From positions 74,776,383 to 74,840,382 of the forward strand of contig CM055092.1 in the NCBI GenBank assembly GCA_029204225.1: a DNA stretch of 64,000 nucleotides, read 5' to 3'. Below are positions 1 through 10,758 of the stretch, one piece after another (position 1 is the first letter of the stretch; every line of letters starts with the position of its first letter). Origin of the DNA: Diphasiastrum complanatum. Taxonomy: Eukaryota; Streptophyta; Lycopodiopsida; Lycopodiales; Lycopodiaceae. Made by a program: the position numbers and the translations under genes. The notes below the pieces were generated by a model. It saw nothing but the letters and a program-made list of their open reading frames with translations. It had not been told where the DNA came from and did not search any database.

Positions 1-412
1 TTTTACCAGAATGCAGATCCTCGTGTGGTGGAGATATTCCGCATCATCAAATGCCACATCATCAAATAATATGAATGCCACATCATCAAATGCTTATCTG
101 GTACTATAAATCTTTGATCTACCATTACTTTCTTATCTGAACTCTGATAGAGATGAGGTCAAAAGCAAAATTGATCTACTCTTTGCATAGAATATGATGA
201 TGTGGCATATTGTCATGACGCAAGAATGGACAAGTTTTTCTTAACAAAATGTAGATCCTCGCGTGGTGGAGATATTCCACATAATCAAGTGTCGCGTCAT
301 CAAAAGCTTATCTTGTACTATAAATCTTTGATCTACCATAACTTTCTTATCTGAACTCTGATAGAGATGAGGCCAAAAGCAAAATTGATCTACTCTTTGC
401 ATAAAATATCAT
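1..412. repeat. Tandem duplication, unit about 238 bp
   Basis: Positions 1-~190 and ~235-~412 are two diverged copies of one sequence. Shared landmarks are gtggtggagatattcc, ctataaatctttgatctacc and ctctgatagagatgagg, which recur in the same order with similar spacing. No coding potential is seen. The second copy has point changes and small indels, so the duplication is not recent. Confidence 0.8.
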
Positions 413-1195
413 GGAATGTTCGTATCTTGATTATGATTCTATAAAAATTAAGATCTTGCATTTTCATTTCATAATTGAACTCTTTTTAATTTGCATTTTC
501 AAATTTGAAAAAAAATAAAAGCAAAATTCAGACCCAACTTCAAGTTCTTTCTTATTTTAATAGTTTAAGGGAAGAGGATTTGAACCTCTAAAAGGTTAAG
601 CCCTGTCTTCCAAACCCTTAATCCTACACAAAGGAGTGGTTAATCTAATAACAGAGGGAACATCTTACTCAGCCAAGAAGCTGGAAACATCAATACATTA
701 TCTACAACAATATTAACTATTAATCTAAGGGAGAGCAGAATAACAATAAACCTGAACATTGCGAAAAGCAATCACAACACCTACAAGAACAAGACATATA
801 ACATCAATAAAAAGTCGCAAAAGGAGCCCACATTGCTAAAACTTCCTTACAAAGCTCCTGAAAGTCATTCTTAGGACGACTCAAAAGTATTCGACAAGCT
901 GACATGCAAATTATTGTGACAACATGACTGGAGAAATCTAAAAGGCTAGAGGTTCTATTTATGTAAAACTTCGATCTTTTACACATGAAATTTTGGAGGG
1001 AATTTTCTCCCGCTTGTGGCGTGTGCTTTGTTTCTTGGCAGAGTGCTTTGTTTCATGCGCACTATTAATATACTTCAAAAAATGAGCCAGCCACACAACT
1101 TAGACGGCGGGCAGCACCGGAAACTAAGAAAACGAGAAAAAATTTCGTTCATTTTATCATTCTCTCTCTAACATTATCTTACTAGGGCACAATTT
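413..1195. other. Non-coding stretch left of copia A
   Basis: No gene is recognised. The minus strand at about 545-610 contains a T-arm-like hairpin (AGAGG, loop TTCAAAT, CCTCT) followed by TCCCTTAA, with TTAAGGG about 40 nt 5' of it. It is too short for a full tRNA. Position 1020-1060 has a short duplication of gtgctttgtttc. The interval may belong to the DNA element whose terminal repeat ends at 1233, but no matching left terminus is visible. Confidence 0.4.
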
Positions 1196-1233
1196 CTTAT
1201 ACGACCCTTTTAGAATCGAAAACTCCTCTAATG
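1196..1233. mobile_element. Terminal inverted repeat of a DNA element, right end
   Basis: The sequence ending aactcctctaatg at 1233, preceded by gaccctttt, matches the right terminus of the 365-bp TIR element at 15675-16039 apart from a few mismatches and a gap. It sits exactly where the reading frame of copia A stops, inside the start of its reverse transcriptase (the NKTW motif). The left partner is not visible between 1 and 1195. Confidence 0.6.
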
Positions 1234-3740
1234 TCCCATGTCTTGTTGACCATCAAAGCATCATATTCCTCCTTCATGGCAAGATACCATTCCTTTGAAT
1301 TGAGTGCATCATATACATCCTTTGGCTCCTCATGTGAAAAAAAATAAGCACAATTAGTGGAGTTGAGTTCCACTTGCTTGCCTGTATCTTCATATGTAAG
1401 CCTTCTAGGCTCAGATCTTTCTCTCCTTGGTGAAAGATTCGAGGTGACTCCTCCAATTCTCGGCCCCATCTCTCCATGATAGTCTTCAAGGGTGATGATT
1501 GGAGTATCTTTGTGAGAATATTTGAACTCGGCCTCTTCAAGATTGTATTTTTGATCCTCATGGAATATAACATCCCTACTCTCAATTGTAGTGAGGTAGA
1601 GGGAACATAGATTCTATAAGCTTTCTTGTTGGATGCATATCCAACCATGATCCCTTTAATAGAATTAGGATCATCTCTTTTCCTTGTTTCCAAGGGTACA
1701 TGAACAAAGCAAGCATCTCCAAAAACTCTAAGGTGATCTACCTTAGGTTTCTTCTTAAACAAGACTTCAAAAGGTGATTTTCTAGCAAGTGCATTGTGAG
1801 GTAATCTATTGCACAAATAGTTTGCACAATTTATAGCTTCACCCCAATATTCAATAGGCAAAGAAGCTTCAACTCAGATTGCTTAAGCACATTCACTTAA
1901 AGATCTGTTTTTCCTCTCAGCAACTCCATTTTGAGATGAAGAATAAGCACAAGAAAACTATCTCATTATTCCTTCACCTTCACAATATTCATGAAACTTG
2001 TTGGAGATGTATTCACCTCCTCCATCACATCTTAAAGCTTTAACTTTGAAAGAAAACTATTTCTCAACATAAGCTTTGAAGATTAGGAAGTGATCAAATA
2101 CCATAGCTTTTGAAGAAGTAGATACAACCAAGTATATCTAGTAAAGTCATCAATAAAGGTGACAAAACATGTTGCACCACCAATACTTTTAGAAAAAGAA
2201 AAATGAACATCCGAGTGTATAAGCTCCAAAGGATGAGTAGTCTTGATAAAAGACTTTTGATATGAGTTTCTATGTGATTTTCAATAGCACAAGCCTCACA
2301 AGGCTTGAAATCTTTGGAAAGTGATTTGGAAGGCCAATAGCCTTCTCCTTCTTGACCATAGAAGACATAGACTTAAAGTTAGGATGCCCCAACCTTCTAT
2401 GCCACAACTCTTCCTTAGATAAAAAAGCAACTTCACAAAGGTTTGCATTCTCATAAGAATTCAACTTGAAAATTCCACCATATCTAGATCCATCAGCTAG
2501 GACCTCATCATTTATCTTGATAAAGCAAGTATTGGAGTTGAACATTACATCACAACCACTATCAAGCAACTTTACCACACTAATCAAGTTCTTTGTAAGT
2601 TTTGCAATAAAAAGAACATTAGAAAGTGCAAGAACTTTTGAAGAAGCAAGTTTCAATGGAATGTTGCCAATTCCTTCTATAGAGCATTCATGATCATTAG
2701 CAGTGTAAATAGATCTCTTAAGTCCTTTGTAAGGTACAATTGAGTCAAAAGACTCCTTTGAACAACACATATGTGAAGAAGCTCCACTATCTATGTACCA
2801 AGCTCCACCTTTCTTGAAAGGTGATGAAGAAAAACACCATGAGTGATCCTTCTCCATCACTTGGAACAAAATCTTCTTCAATCTCTTTGGAGAGATTTGC
2901 TTGCTTGAGTTGGTTTTTCTTCTTAAAGCAATTAGAGGCATAGTGCCCCTTCTTGCCACAGAAGAAACACTTTACTTTCTTCTTCTTGGTCTTTGAAGTA
3001 GAGGGATGAGATGAATCATCCTCTTCACCATCTTTGTCTCGATCCTTGGCTTTGTCTTTGTTGGATGCTTGAGAGAACTGGTTCTTACTCCTTCCTTTAT
3101 GCTTGTCCTTGACAAAGAGGGCTTTGTCACTTCCACCATGCTCGAGTTTGTTCATCCTAGAAAGCTTATAGCTTTGCCTAGCTTCTTCAGAAATAAGAAT
3201 TCCTTGGAGAGTTTTTAGATTAGGCAACTCCTCCATGGCAAAAGACTGAACAAGACTATCATAGTCATCTTTCAAGCCATTTAAAATGACTTGTACTAGC
3301 TCATCTTGGTTAATTGTCACACCAACACAAGAAAGCTCTCTATGTAAATCTTTAACTCTCTAAACATAGTTTGATGCACTCTCCTCACTTCTTTGGAAAC
3401 TTTGGAAAATCTAATTCCTAAGAGTGAGTATTCTAGAAGTATTCTTTGCTTCATAGATGGACTTAAGTGCATCCCAAGCATCTTTGGTTGTGGTGCAAGA
3501 TCCTATCTCTCTCAAAATTTCATTAGATACATTCATCTTAATGAAATGTAGAGCCATTCTAGCTCTCTTCCTATACTTAGGAATTTCAACCTGTGCTTGA
3601 GGCTCCTCCTCAACACCAAGCACAATGTCCATAACATCTTGGAGTATCAAAATAGACTCCATTCTGAATTTCCAAATTGAGTAATTAGAAGTATTTAGTC
3701 TTTCATTTGCTTCTAGAAGATGTCCTCCTAGAGGTGCCAT
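1234..3740 (-). pseudogene. Ty1/copia A gag-pol, truncated and frameshifted
   Basis: Read from 3740 leftwards: gag (UBN2-type; about 3740-2990, broken near 3410), a CCHC knuckle CFFCGKKGHYASNC (~2980-2940), an aspartic protease with DSGASSHM (~2780), a GAG-pre-integrase HRRLGHPNFKSM (~2390), an integrase core in several frames (~2270-1870), the integrase C-terminal part (1861-1470), and the first residues of the reverse transcriptase (WYLAMKEEYDALMVNKTW). It stops at 1233, where a DNA-element terminus begins. The RT core and RNase H are absent. Several frameshifts and stops make it non-functional. It is the same broad copia group as B and C, to judge by gag and leader layout. Confidence 0.85.
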
Positions 3741-4990
3741 TATGTGAAGACTTCTTAGTTATTGGACTGAAATATGTTTGAGCTTGTTCCAATCAGACTT
3801 AATGTTGCTGCTCTCTTTCACTATGGGTATTTTCAAGGATGTACTACCTTCCTATGTGAAAAACTTGCAACTGTATTTGAGATGGATCTCAAATATTCCA
3901 CAAAACAAGATTATCTAGATCAGACACACAAAGTGGATTGAGACACTTTGGCAAGTTTGAATCCTACTTTTGGCACGTGTGAAATGCTTCAAAAGAAAAT
4001 ACTATTGATACACAGAAGGCTCAAAGGGTGTCAAATTACTTCAAACTTAGTCTTGATCTTCGGTTTGTTGTGTAGGATGCTCAAAACAATGGACTCAAAA
4101 CAAAGCAAGGTTGAATCAAATCAAAATGTGTTCACTCAGATTTTGGACCCCTCCCTACCCTCTTTAAGAGCTTACGACTCTTGATAGACACATTAGATTG
4201 ATTTGGTTTTAATTTCTATGGAAAATACACATCATAATCTTTCCATCAAGCTATAAGACCACTATCTTTGGATCTACAAGCAAGGAGTTAGAAGGGACTG
4301 AAGATCTCTGAATTTCACACGTGTGGAATTCTAGAACTTCGTACTGCCACTTTTCAGACCTGAAAATTCAGTTCCAATTCAATTTGATCCAAACACACTT
4401 CAAAGAAAGGTGAGAAAAAGTGTATAACTGCTTTTTTGCTTGATTTAGCTCTCAAATTCTTGTACAATCGGAGATGTTAGCATGCAAAGCTCAATTTGGC
4501 TTTCAGAATTCACACGTGTGGGGAAGATTCACAAGTATGATAGATCTAATTAAGCTTTATGATTAGCACAATAACCTGATTCTAGATTGAATAGCAAGAT
4601 CTAGTACAGAAGTTATGGCTTAGCCACAATCTAGCATGCTAAGCATCAAAGAATGATAGTAATGAATCATAAATGAGCAAAAGCACAAGAAATTAGTGTA
4701 TTAGCATTAGCCTCAACACGAGTTAGAGAGAGAAATATAGAGAGATATCAAGCAAAAATTGTGTGGATCCAAAATGGCAAGAGATAGCTACAAAGCTTTG
4801 GTTCTTCATAAAAAAATTATGAGGAGAGCTACACATATTTATGGAGTTTGAGGTAGCTCAAGGTAGAACCACATCCATCCACCTTTTGATGACATCTAAA
4901 GTGAAAACTAGAGTCTATGTCACATTTCTCACATCTCATGCATGTATCTCTACCTACTTTTACCAAGTGTCCTTGTTCTAACTAATTTTT
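3741..4990 (-). mobile_element. Copia A leader and presumed 5' LTR
   Basis: In the related elements B and C, gag is preceded by a leader of about 760-810 bp, a primer-binding site and the LTR. By analogy this stretch holds the A leader (to roughly 4450-4520) and LTR. The palindrome cacacgtgtg occurs twice (4316, 4510). No intact TGGTATCAGAGC site is found, so the leader/LTR border is a guess. No gene is seen. Confidence 0.45.
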
Positions 4991-5469
4991 GTTAAGTTTA
5001 TTACTCGCTCTTCTTTGTTTTGCAAGTTTTTGTAATTTTTATTTCTCGTTGCTTTTTCAATGAGTAGGTCAAAGTTAGATGTTTCATCAGATAGCTCGAT
5101 GAGTAATTATATGATTACTCGTTGATTACTCATTTATTTTCTCGCCACTTTCACAAAACACTCAGAAACCTCATATCCTTGATCTAGGGGCTCGCGAGTA
5201 AAAACAGGTTACTCACAACATTTCTTGTTGATTTAAATGTTTTATTTTTGTCGTAGTTGAGTTCTCCTTAATTACATAGATTTAATGTAGTAAAAATAGA
5301 TAGTTGTTCCCACAGAGATGGTAAATAGATGAATATTGGAGATTATTACACTTTGTATGGTTTCAAATAGTAAGATTCTGATTATTGACAAATATTTGAA
5401 CAACCGACAGCTAGTACTACCTTAATGTCGAGTAAAAAATCAAGGATTAACATCACACAGAGTCTCTAG
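4991..5469. other. AT-rich sequence with no recognised feature
   Basis: No coding frame or repeat could be assigned. Short motifs such as actcgt(t) recur, but no unit structure is convincing. It lies between the copia A LTR region and a gypsy integrase remnant and may be degraded gypsy sequence. Confidence 0.3.
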
Positions 5470-6046
5470 TATAATCCTAAAGCAAATGGACCTACTGAGA
5501 GAGCCAATGGAATCTTGTGCAAAATTTTGAACAAATTGACAAAAACACATTCTTCCGATTGGGATCAGAAGTTACCATCGGTTTTATGGGCATATCAAAC
5601 TGTCAAGAAAATTACAACTAGGCAGACTTCATATTACCTTGTATATGGAAACATCCGATGTTACCTATAGAATTTGAAGTTCCAACCTTTCGCATTGATA
5701 ATGAGGAACAGATGGATGAAAATGATGCCTCTGAGAGCGAATGATTGCTCTAACACAATTGGAGGAGGATCATCGTTTAGCATTAATAGAAACTGATTGG
5801 GTCCAAAATAAAAGAAAAGATAATTTTGATCAATTGATCAAAAAGATCAAAATCAAACATGGAGACTATGTGCTTCTGTATGACAACACACACATGATGT
5901 TTCTAGGGAAATTGCATACAAGATGGATGGGGCCTTATAATGTCATTGAAGTCTTTAACAATCGATCGTTACAGTTAGCAAATCTCGAAGGACATTTACT
6001 TGATACTCGAGTAAATGGGTCAAGAGTGAAGCGATACTATGACTGA
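5470..6046 (+). pseudogene. Ty3/gypsy integrase C-terminal remnant
   Basis: The plus strand encodes the distal integrase core (YNPKANGPTERANGILCKIL, then a WAYQT-like stretch), a frameshift near 5660-5740, and then a 101-residue open frame from 5741. That frame carries the integrase C-terminal GPF/Y module (KLHTRWMGPYNVIEVF) and ends SRVKRYYD. No chromodomain follows, so it differs from the chromoviruses at 24473 and 48725. Everything upstream (gag, protease, RT, RNase H) is missing here. Confidence 0.75.
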
Positions 6047-6720
6047 TTTTTGAACATAAATAGCAAGATCAGCTTTGCGACTTTTGCGAATAATGTGAAA
6101 TATGCGACACTGTGCGCTCATTATTTCTTGGTATTTTTTTGCCATAATCATTCTCCAAAAAAACCGACACTTTTGTTATTGCATTTATCATTCACGTTAC
6201 ACATGTACTTGTTATTCTCATTTCCTAAAAATGTTGACATTGTTTGTATTTGTTTTCTACCTGTTTTCGACATATAAGAAATATGCAAAAAACCACCTTC
6301 GTTTCATGTATGATTCCCATTGTGTTAAGCAAAAATTGCGACACCAATGTGAAATTTGTTATGTTAGTATTCATATCATTTTTTAATAAACGAAAATTGT
6401 GACACATGTTTTTGTGATATTCGGCGAGTTTATTTTACCAAACAAGGTATTTACATTAATACTTTTTGACTTTATTTTTTAGGACTGTACCTTCAATATT
6501 AGGAAGACACTTTTTAATAAATACTGGTCTAATCCGCCGATATAGCATTAATATGCCGCATATTTTAAACACTTTTGTTTTTTTGTTCATTCTCACTTTC
6601 TCTGTTTCGTTCATGATCGTTAAGCTACTGCTCTTCTTACGATCCAATATGCTCACGACTACCATCACTGGTTTTCTCTTCTATCATCATCATGGCCATC
6701 ATTTTTAAAACCCATCCATA
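6047..6720. other. AT-rich stretch after gypsy integrase, possibly its untranslated or LTR sequence
   Basis: No gene is recognised. The segment carries scattered variants of tgcgacac / ttgcgacacc / ttgtgacaca within a T-rich background, which looks like decayed internal repeats. A purine run and TG...CA pair that would define an LTR were not found. It separates the integrase tail from the coiled-coil reading frame. Confidence 0.3.
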
Positions 6721-8000
6721 ACCAGTTTTATCAGTTTTGCAACCCTTGGCCATTGGAGCTAGAATTGAAGGACTACTTCAATTCGACCCGCCTGTGATTT
6801 TATTAGAATTATGCCATGAGCTGATTTGAAACCTAAATGAAACTGAGGATGGACACATTTGTAGTGTTGTCCAAAACCAGGAAATTATTATTATCGAAGG
6901 ATTTCACTGTCATGCACTAGGTTTGCCTATAGACGGTACTATTCTAGTTACCAAGTCTGTTTATATTACCCGAAGCGGAGTCTTCCAGGACGAGGCATAC
7001 CTTGAGAAGAGGGGATACAAACTGTTTTATATCAGAGATCCCAACCTCAAAAGTTTCGTCTGCTTTGCTCTTGCTTTAATATTCCTACTTGAGCAAGAGT
7101 ATACAATCTCCAACAAGAATATGGGATACTTTCTTAGAACTCTAAATGGAGAGCAGAATGCTTTCGAACAAATTGCTTTTAAGCAATTGTGTAAATTGGT
7201 CAAAGATAAATAGTTTTCCAGATTAGGTTTCCAATTTGGATTATTATGTTTGTATGCTGGGGTTTTTTCTGTGCAGGAAGATATTCGGTTAGCTCCAGTA
7301 CACCAGCAAATCACTCCATCAATTGAAGTTGTTGACTCAATAATGCAGACTTCTACCGCATCAGCCACAGAAGTAGCGGCATCATCGGCTACTCTGAAGA
7401 ATTCTAGTTCCATTAAGGCATCATCACCGTCATCACAATATAAGCCAGATTCAACCCATGACCAAGTGCAAGAGATGGAGAGTAGATTTCATAATATTGA
7501 GCAAGAAGAAGAGCCGATGCAGCATGACATTTAGCATGCCGAAGAAGAACAGGAGATGCCTAATGCCCAGCAAGAGCAGGATGAGGATGTCGAACCAGCT
7601 GTCCTTGATAAAAGAGCTTTACTTAAAGACCTTTGGGACGTTGCTACCAGACACCAAGCATCAATCCAGCACTTTGTCAATCTTGAAAAGGTTTCAAGGA
7701 AGCTAAGAAGCAAGTATGACACCATACGAGTAAGGAAAAAGAACTTGAAGAAGCTCACATTGAGCTGTCAAAGAAGGAGATAGCCCTAGAGGAAGCCCAA
7801 GGCAGATTCGATGCCACTCTAGAGGCATTGGAAGCAATGTAGAATCAATCCAACCAGTTTGACAATGAGAATGCCTTGCTTAAGCAACAACTACAGACCT
7901 TGCAAGGTTCACTACAGCAGGAGAGACACGCTCGAGCTGCCCTCCAAAGCACAAATAAAGAGTTGAAAGATCAGCTAAAGGACGCCATAGCTAAGAAAGA

Positions 8001-8002
<2 letters not shown>
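6721..8002 (+). pseudogene. Unassigned reading frame with C-terminal coiled coil, possible extra gene of a gypsy element
   Basis: One plus-strand frame runs from about 6730 to 7190 with one stop near 6827 (motif FHCHALGLPIDGT, later LRTLNGEQNAFEQI). A plausible intron, gtgtaa...tgtgcag (~7189-7276), precedes a second coding part with several stops. That part is Ser/Thr-rich, then Glu/Gln-rich, then a heptad-like stretch (ENALLKQQLQTLQGSLQQER) at about 7860-8000. It is cut by a (CT)n tract. The LGLPIDG-type motif recalls the plant-transposon or plant-mobile-domain families, but this is from memory and weak. Being sense-oriented and downstream of a gypsy integrase, it could be an additional open reading frame of that element or a captured host gene. 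Function unknown. Confidence 0.45.

Positions 8003-8067
<65 letters not shown>
8003..8067. repeat. (CT)n microsatellite, about 65 bp
   Basis: Perfect CT dinucleotides lie exactly at the junction between the plus-strand coiled-coil frame and the broken end of copia B. On the minus strand the copia frame reads straight into it as Arg-Glu repeats. Confidence 0.95.
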
Positions 8068-8072
<5 letters not shown>

Positions 8073-9265
8073 AGCAAAGTCAACATTGAAACCATTGTCT
8101 ACCATTTGGCCAACACTTAGTAGATTCTTTGTTATTGTAGGAATGTACAAAACACCTTCTATGTTGATCTTTTTGGAAGATCCTAAGCAAAGGGGAATGC
8201 TACCAACTCCTTCAATCTTACAAGCTTCATCATTTGCTGTATAGATAGACTTTATAGGTCCATCATAAGATAAGAGAGAAGAGAAAAACTCCCTTTTACT
8301 AGTCATGTGTGAACTAGCACCCGAGTCAATCCACCAAGGATCTTCTCCTTTGAAGCTTGTTGAAGAAAATATGGACATCATGAGAGAGTCCTCATGTGAA
8401 CTCTCCTCCTCCTCCTCTTTGCTCATGTTGGCTTGGCTTTGATCTTGCTTCCTCTTGAAGCATTCCGAGGCATAATGCCCCATCTTGCTACAATAGTAGC
8501 ACTTCACCTTTGATTTGTCCTTCTTGACTTTGGTGGTTGATGGAGATGCCTTTGGGGTCCTTCTTGATCCTCAAGCTTTGTAGACTTCTTGAATGTTGAT
8601 CCTTTGCCTTTGGACTTGCCTTTGCCTTTGGTGAAGAGAGCTTGGTCATCTCCACCTTGGATGGAAAGCCTATCCATCCTCTCTTGCATTTGGCTCCTTC
8701 TTGATTCCTCGGCCATGAGTGTGCCTTGGAGTTCTTCAAATATGGGTAGCTTACCCATAATTGCATATCCCTGAACCAAATTGTCAAATTCAAAGCTTAG
8801 TCCATTCAATATGAGTTGAACAAGCTCTTCATCCTTGATAGGGTCACCTATAAAGGCTAGCTCTTTGTTCAATTCCTTTACTCTTAGGACAAAAGTATGT
8901 GCACTCTCTCCTTTCTTTTGATAGCTTCTATAGATTTGATTCTTCAAAGCTAACATTCTAGTTTGGTTCTTGGATTCATAGACCTTTTGCAAAGTCTCCC
9001 AAGCATCTTGAGCTGAAGTGCAATCTCCTACCTCTCTTAAGAGTTCATTTGCAACATTCATTTTTATGCAATGTAGTGCAACATTGCACCTCTTGATGTA
9101 TTTGGCTTTTTCTTGAGGATGAATAGGTTCACCCTCCTTACCATTTACAATTTCCATCAGATCTTGCATGATCATGATAGATTCCATTCTAACTTTCCAT
9201 ATGGAATAGTTAGTTTTGTTGAGCCTTTCATTAGTATCCAAAAGATATGCATTTATAGATGCCAT
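8068..9265 (-). pseudogene. Ty1/copia B gag and protease, 3'-truncated
   Basis: The ATG at 9265 (MASINAYLLDTNERLNKTNY) opens a 253-residue gag of the UBN2 type. After a frameshift near 8510 come a CCHC knuckle (CYYCSKMGHYASEC) and the retroviral-type protease with an intact DSGASSHM active-site motif (~8320). The frame ends in the (CT)n tract at 8067 shortly after LLSVGQMVDNGFNVDF. Integrase, RT and RNase H are missing. The gag N-terminus is close to those of copia A and C, so the three are related families. Confidence 0.85.
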
Positions 9266-10064
9266 CTAGTCTCCTAATCAAGGACTTGACACAAATGAAG
9301 GTTACTTCTATTGATTTGATTGAAGGTCTACCTTATCCCACTTCTTAGGGACCTGAAAAGATCAGTAATAGACTTCCTATAAAGATCTAAGAATGATCTC
9401 TAACAAAATCAAATCATAGAATACTAGAAATAATGCACTTGCTTGATTGAAGTAGACAATACTAGTAGAATTGCCCCTCTTTCTATAAAGAACATTAAAG
9501 CTTCCAAATGATCTGATCAAGAGTGAATTTCAGCAACCTAATATACCTTTAAAATCACTTGTAAAAGATCTAAATGGAACTTAATGAGGATGCAACACAA
9601 TCTACTATCCAATCACAAGCAAAAAATGATCAAAATTGATGAAAAATTGATCTAATTTGGTGCATAAGTCAAGCAATGGTTGGACTGAACCTAAATCACT
9701 TTAGGAGGTGTCTACTACACCTTAGAACAGCCTTGAAGAGTCCCCAAAACTCTGATCTTCCCTCTCCTTGAATGCTAGAAAGCCTCCTCTATGAAATCAC
9801 CTCCAAAACTCGCTTAGAAATCAATGCTTGGAGCAAGCAAAACTTGCTATCTTGGTAATGTGAATTGAATTCAACTTTGCCTCTGGTTTTAGACACCTAA
9901 ACACCTGCAAATGAAGTCACACAACACCAATCTCCAATGTATTTGACTCACTTTGAGTTCTAGAATCAATACTAGATTCTAAGATCCAATCTACACAAGA
10001 TTTAGATAAAAAATTGTGATCAAATTGAATGAAAATCAAGGATTTAGCTCATTTCAGCCTTTAG
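9266..10064 (-). mobile_element. Copia B long leader
   Basis: About 800 bp lie between the primer-binding site and gag with no open frame. Copia C has a leader of similar length (12627-13376), so a long untranslated leader is typical of this group. Nothing else is seen. Confidence 0.6.
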
Positions 10065-10076
10065 GCTCTGATACCA
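10065..10076 (-). promoter_or_regulatory. Primer-binding site of copia B (initiator tRNA-Met type)
   Basis: The minus strand reads TGGTATCAGAGC directly next to the LTR. This is the usual plant retrotransposon primer site complementary to the 3' end of initiator tRNA-Met. Confidence 0.9.
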
Positions 10077-10758
10077 TGTAAAAATTACAGCAAATAAGGA
10101 TTCTAAAACACTTGAAATGATGAGGGAAACAATAGATTATGATTTCATAAGATTAGCACAAGTTGAACCATCAAAATCCATCAAAAATCTATGCTTGAAC
10201 CTCACTAAATGGCCCAAATTCTTGAAGAAGGCTTCACACGTGTGAAAGTACGGCCTCCCACAGTCTGAGTATTTTACACCAGACCTACATTCAATCCTAT
10301 AATCATTAGTAATCACAAGTACTCAAACAATTATGAACATAGAGAGCAATTGCACCATTATGAGAGAAAAAACATGAAATTGCTTGATTGATTTTGGTGA
10401 GATATCATCACCTATATATACATGATCCATCACGGTTTTGGGCAGGTATGAGTAGCCCTAAACCTATCCCTAATGCTAATTTTGGTGGATCTTTCATCCC
10501 TACCAAGTTAGGGTTGGAATCTTGGAGATCCCTCAACAATGCAAAAATTACCAAAAATAGCTCCTATTTTTTCTCCCTTGTATCTAAGCATAATTTGGAC
10601 TCATTCCAAAGGTTCTAACACTTAGGTCTACTTGAGAACATCCTTATGAATGGAATCCTATGCTATTTGGCACGTGTGACAAGCCACATCATGACCATCT
10701 AACTATTTACAAGTCATATGACCAAAACTAGTCAAGCTAGAATTGTGAATTTTTAACA
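10077..10758 (-). mobile_element. Copia B 5' LTR, about 682 bp
   Basis: It starts tgtaaaaatt right after the primer-binding site. The outer end is placed at aatttttaaca (10758), an imperfect inverted match. It contains the palindrome cacacgtgtg (10233), a TATA-like ctatatata (10410-10420) and a second cacgtgtg (10672). It abuts the broken integrase region of copia C, so B probably inserted into C. The outer border is inferred. Confidence 0.65.

Noticed and set aside
560-620. Functional tRNA gene
   Set aside because: Only a T-arm-like hairpin is present; D-arm, anticodon arm and length do not fit.
1274-1861. Separate 195-codon gene
   Set aside because: It is the integrase C-terminal part of copia A, left open between frameshifts, not an independent gene.
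7971-8140. Reading frames made of Ser-Leu or Arg-Glu repeats
   Set aside because: They are only translation through (CT)n/(GA)n; the same occurs at 17603, 38129, 39464, 40413, 41341, 52347 and 57677.
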